This document shows, piece after piece, positions 6,152 to 7,666 of a stretch of 7,666 bases of DNA (position 1 is its first letter; every line of letters starts with the position of its first letter). Source of the DNA: Actinomycetes bacterium (GTDB lineage: Bacteria; Actinomycetota; Actinomycetes; Actinomycetales; Microbacteriaceae). The translations under genes and the position numbers were made by a program. The DNA is taken from positions 1 to 7,666 of the forward strand of contig JAEYUT010000312.1 of NCBI GenBank assembly GCA_023432305.1, written 5' to 3'. The notes below the pieces were generated by a model. The model had not been told where the DNA came from. It saw only the letters and a program-made list of their open reading frames with translations, and made no database searches.

Positions 6152-7531
6152 ATGACGGCGCTGACGACAACCATCCGCGTCCGGTTGCGTGCGCCTGCGC
6201 GTCTGCGCAACCTCGAGCTGCTGCTGATTCTCGCGGCTCTCGCCATGGGCGCGATCGCGCTCACTCTCGTGGAGCTGGGGGCGATCGGCGAGGTGACGCC
6301 GGGGATCTTCACGCTCGCCGCGGTCCCTGCGGCTCTCGTGCTGGTTCTGCACATCGTGGAGCGGATCGTCGCGCGCGAAGCCGACCCGTTCATCGTGCCG
6401 ATCGCGACGATGCTCAACGGCCTCGGCATCGCGATGATCCACCGTCTCGACATCGCCGAGAAGTACGAGGGCTGGGCGGCGTTCGGGGTGCGGCAGGTCG
6501 TCTGGACGAGCATCGCGCTCGTTCTGGCGATCGCGATCCTGGTGCTCGTGCGCAACCACCGCGTGCTGCAGCGCTACCGCTTCATCGCGATGTTCGTCGG
6601 CATCGTGCTGCTCCTGCTGCCCGCGATTCCCGTGATCGGCGAGACGGGGGCGAATGCGGATGTCTGGATCCGCCTCGGCATCTTCTCGTTCCAGCCGGGC
6701 GAGCTCGCGAAGATCGCGCTTGCGATCTTCTTCGCCGGGTACCTGGTGACGGCGCGCGACTCGCTCTCGCTCGTGGGCCGGAAGTTCCTGGGAGTTCAGC
6801 TGCCGCGGGCCCGCGACCTCGGGCCGATCCTCGTGGTGTGGGTGCTCTCGATGGGCGTCATCGTCCTGCAGCGCGACCTCGGCACCGCCCTGCTGTACTT
6901 CGGCATCTTCCTTGTGATGCTCTACGTCGCCACGGGGCGGGCGAGCTGGATCATCATCGGCCTCACCCTGTTCGTCGGCGGTGCGCTGATCGCGAGCCGT
7001 CTGTTGCCGTACGTCAACGGCCGCTTCCAGAACTGGCTCGACGCCTTCAACCCGGAGATCTACTCCAAGTCGGGCGGCAGCTTCCAGCTGGTGCAGGGCA
7101 TCTTCGGTCTCGCCGACGGCGGTCTCGTGGGCATGGGACTCGGACGCGGACGCCCCGACATCGTGCCCCTCGCCGAGAGCGACTACATCATCGCGAGCCT
7201 CGGTGAGGAGCTCGGCCTCATCGGCCTGTTCGCCATCTTCGCGCTGTACATGATCTTCGTCGCACGCGGGTTCCGGATCGCGGTCGCCGGCCAGGATGAC
7301 TTCGGTCGCCTCCTCGCGGTGGGCCTGTCGTTCGTCGTGGCGCTGCAGGTCTTCATCGTCGTCGGCGGCGTCACCCGCATCATCCCGCTCACCGGCCTGA
7401 CGACCCCGTTCCTCGCGGCGGGCGGCTCCTCGCTCGTGGCGAACTGGATCATCGTGGCGCTGCTTCTGCGCCTGTCGGATTCGGTGCGCCAGCAGCCGCA
7501 CGTCGTCGTCGAGAAGGGGGCGCCCGCATGA
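6152..7531 (+). CDS. rodA: SEDS-family peptidoglycan glycosyltransferase (RodA/FtsW type)
   Basis: This 459-aa polytopic membrane protein belongs to the SEDS (FtsW/RodA/SpoVE) family, which polymerises lipid II into glycan strands in partnership with a class B penicillin-binding protein. There are about ten or more hydrophobic segments. Family motifs are present: FQPGELAK (180-187), QRDLGTALLYFGIF with the presumed catalytic D242, a long extracytoplasmic loop with SFQLVQGIFGLADGG and ESDYIIASLGEELG, and TTPFLAAGGSS (417-427). I chose ATG 6152 because AGGTGG (6141-6146) lies 5 bases before it; GTG at 6143 would add three residues and overlap pstP. Its position between pstP and pbpA, with ATGA overlap to pbpA, matches the mycobacterial rodA, hence the symbol. 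RodA versus FtsW is assigned from context. Confidence 0.93.
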   Translation: MTALTTTIRVRLRAPARLRNLELLLILAALAMGAIALTLVELGAIGEVTPGIFTLAAVPAALVLVLHIVERIVAREADPFIVPIATMLNGLGIAMIHRLDIAEKYEGWAAFGVRQVVWTSIALVLAIAILVLVRNHRVLQRYRFIAMFVGIVLLLLPAIPVIGETGANADVWIRLGIFSFQPGELAKIALAIFFAGYLVTARDSLSLVGRKFLGVQLPRARDLGPILVVWVLSMGVIVLQRDLGTALLYFGIFLVMLYVATGRASWIIIGLTLFVGGALIASRLLPYVNGRFQNWLDAFNPEIYSKSGGSFQLVQGIFGLADGGLVGMGLGRGRPDIVPLAESDYIIASLGEELGLIGLFAIFALYMIFVARGFRIAVAGQDDFGRLLAVGLSFVVALQVFIVVGGVTRIIPLTGLTTPFLAAGGSSLVANWIIVALLLRLSDSVRQQPHVVVEKGAPA

Positions 7532-7666
7532 ACAAGGAGCTCCGCCGCGTCGGCGCGCTCGTTCTCGCCATGTTCCTGGCGCTGTGCGTCTCGACCTCTC
7601 TCATCCAGGTGGTCGAGCAGCAGAATCTGCAGGCGGACGCGCGCAACACACGCACCCTCTACGCGA
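7528..7666 (+). CDS. pbpA: PbpA: class B penicillin-binding protein (5' end only)
   Basis: The first 46 codons are visible before the window ends. They begin MNKELRRVGALVLAMFLALC, a short basic stretch followed by an uncleaved signal-anchor helix (residues about 8-28). An extracytoplasmic segment (VEQQNLQADARNTRTLYA) follows, typical of actinobacterial PbpA transpeptidases. The ATG overlaps the SEDS stop (ATGA), and the purine run AAGGGGG (7514-7520) lies 7 bases upstream. The call rests on this N-terminus and on synteny; the transpeptidase domain is out of view. In relatives the kinases pknA and pknB follow. Confidence 0.88.
   Translation, partial: MNKELRRVGALVLAMFLALCVSTSLIQVVEQQNLQADARNTRTLYA

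Noticed and set aside
4747..6555. 602-codon open frame on the - strand
   Set aside because: It is antisense to fhaB, pstP and the SEDS gene, which have clear domain motifs. Long antisense frames are common in high-GC DNA and this one has no recognisable domain.
6083..7501. 472-codon open frame on the - strand
   Set aside because: Antisense shadow of the SEDS membrane protein. Its Glu/Asp/Arg/His-rich composition reflects the complement of hydrophobic codons.

Overview
The window is high-GC DNA from an actinomycete. The conserved fhaA-fhaB-pstP-SEDS-pbpA cell-wall and signalling cluster, next to a divergent tRNA-Leu(CAG), and the compact form of FhaA fit a Microbacteriaceae-type chromosome. 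The family-level assignment is an inference; no 16S or other typing marker is present.

Layout. (1) Positions 1-190: the last codons of an unidentified + strand gene, closed by a strong 13-bp-stem intrinsic terminator. (2) About 191-3360: a two-gene mobile unit on the + strand. The first gene encodes a tyrosine-recombinase-like protein that lacks several expected catalytic residues. Its stop overlaps the start of the second gene (TGATG), and a near-perfect Shine-Dalgarno precedes the junction. The second gene encodes a 594-aa DDE transposase with a textbook IS4-clan Y-(2)-R-(3)-E-(6)-K signature. Convincing terminal inverted repeats could not be found, so the ends are open. (3) 3286-3358: a cluster of hairpins and palindromes between the mobile unit and the tRNA. 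(4) 3364-3446: tRNA-Leu(CAG) on the - strand. (5) 3447-3672: a divergent intergenic region. (6) 3673 to the window end: a tightly packed + strand operon of fhaA, fhaB, pstP, a SEDS glycosyltransferase (RodA/FtsW) and the start of pbpA. Its junctions overlap by 4 bases or are separated by 1-4 bases.

The operon encodes the phospho-signalling and peptidoglycan machinery known from Mycobacterium and relatives. FhaA and FhaB read phosphothreonine marks placed by PknA/PknB, which normally lie just downstream of pbpA. PstP removes those marks, and the SEDS protein with PbpA polymerises and cross-links peptidoglycan. The mobile unit sits just outside this housekeeping block, between a terminated gene and the 3' side of the tRNA, so it probably disrupts nothing essential. 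The least ordinary feature is the translational coupling of a degenerate tyrosine recombinase to a YREK-type DDE transposase.
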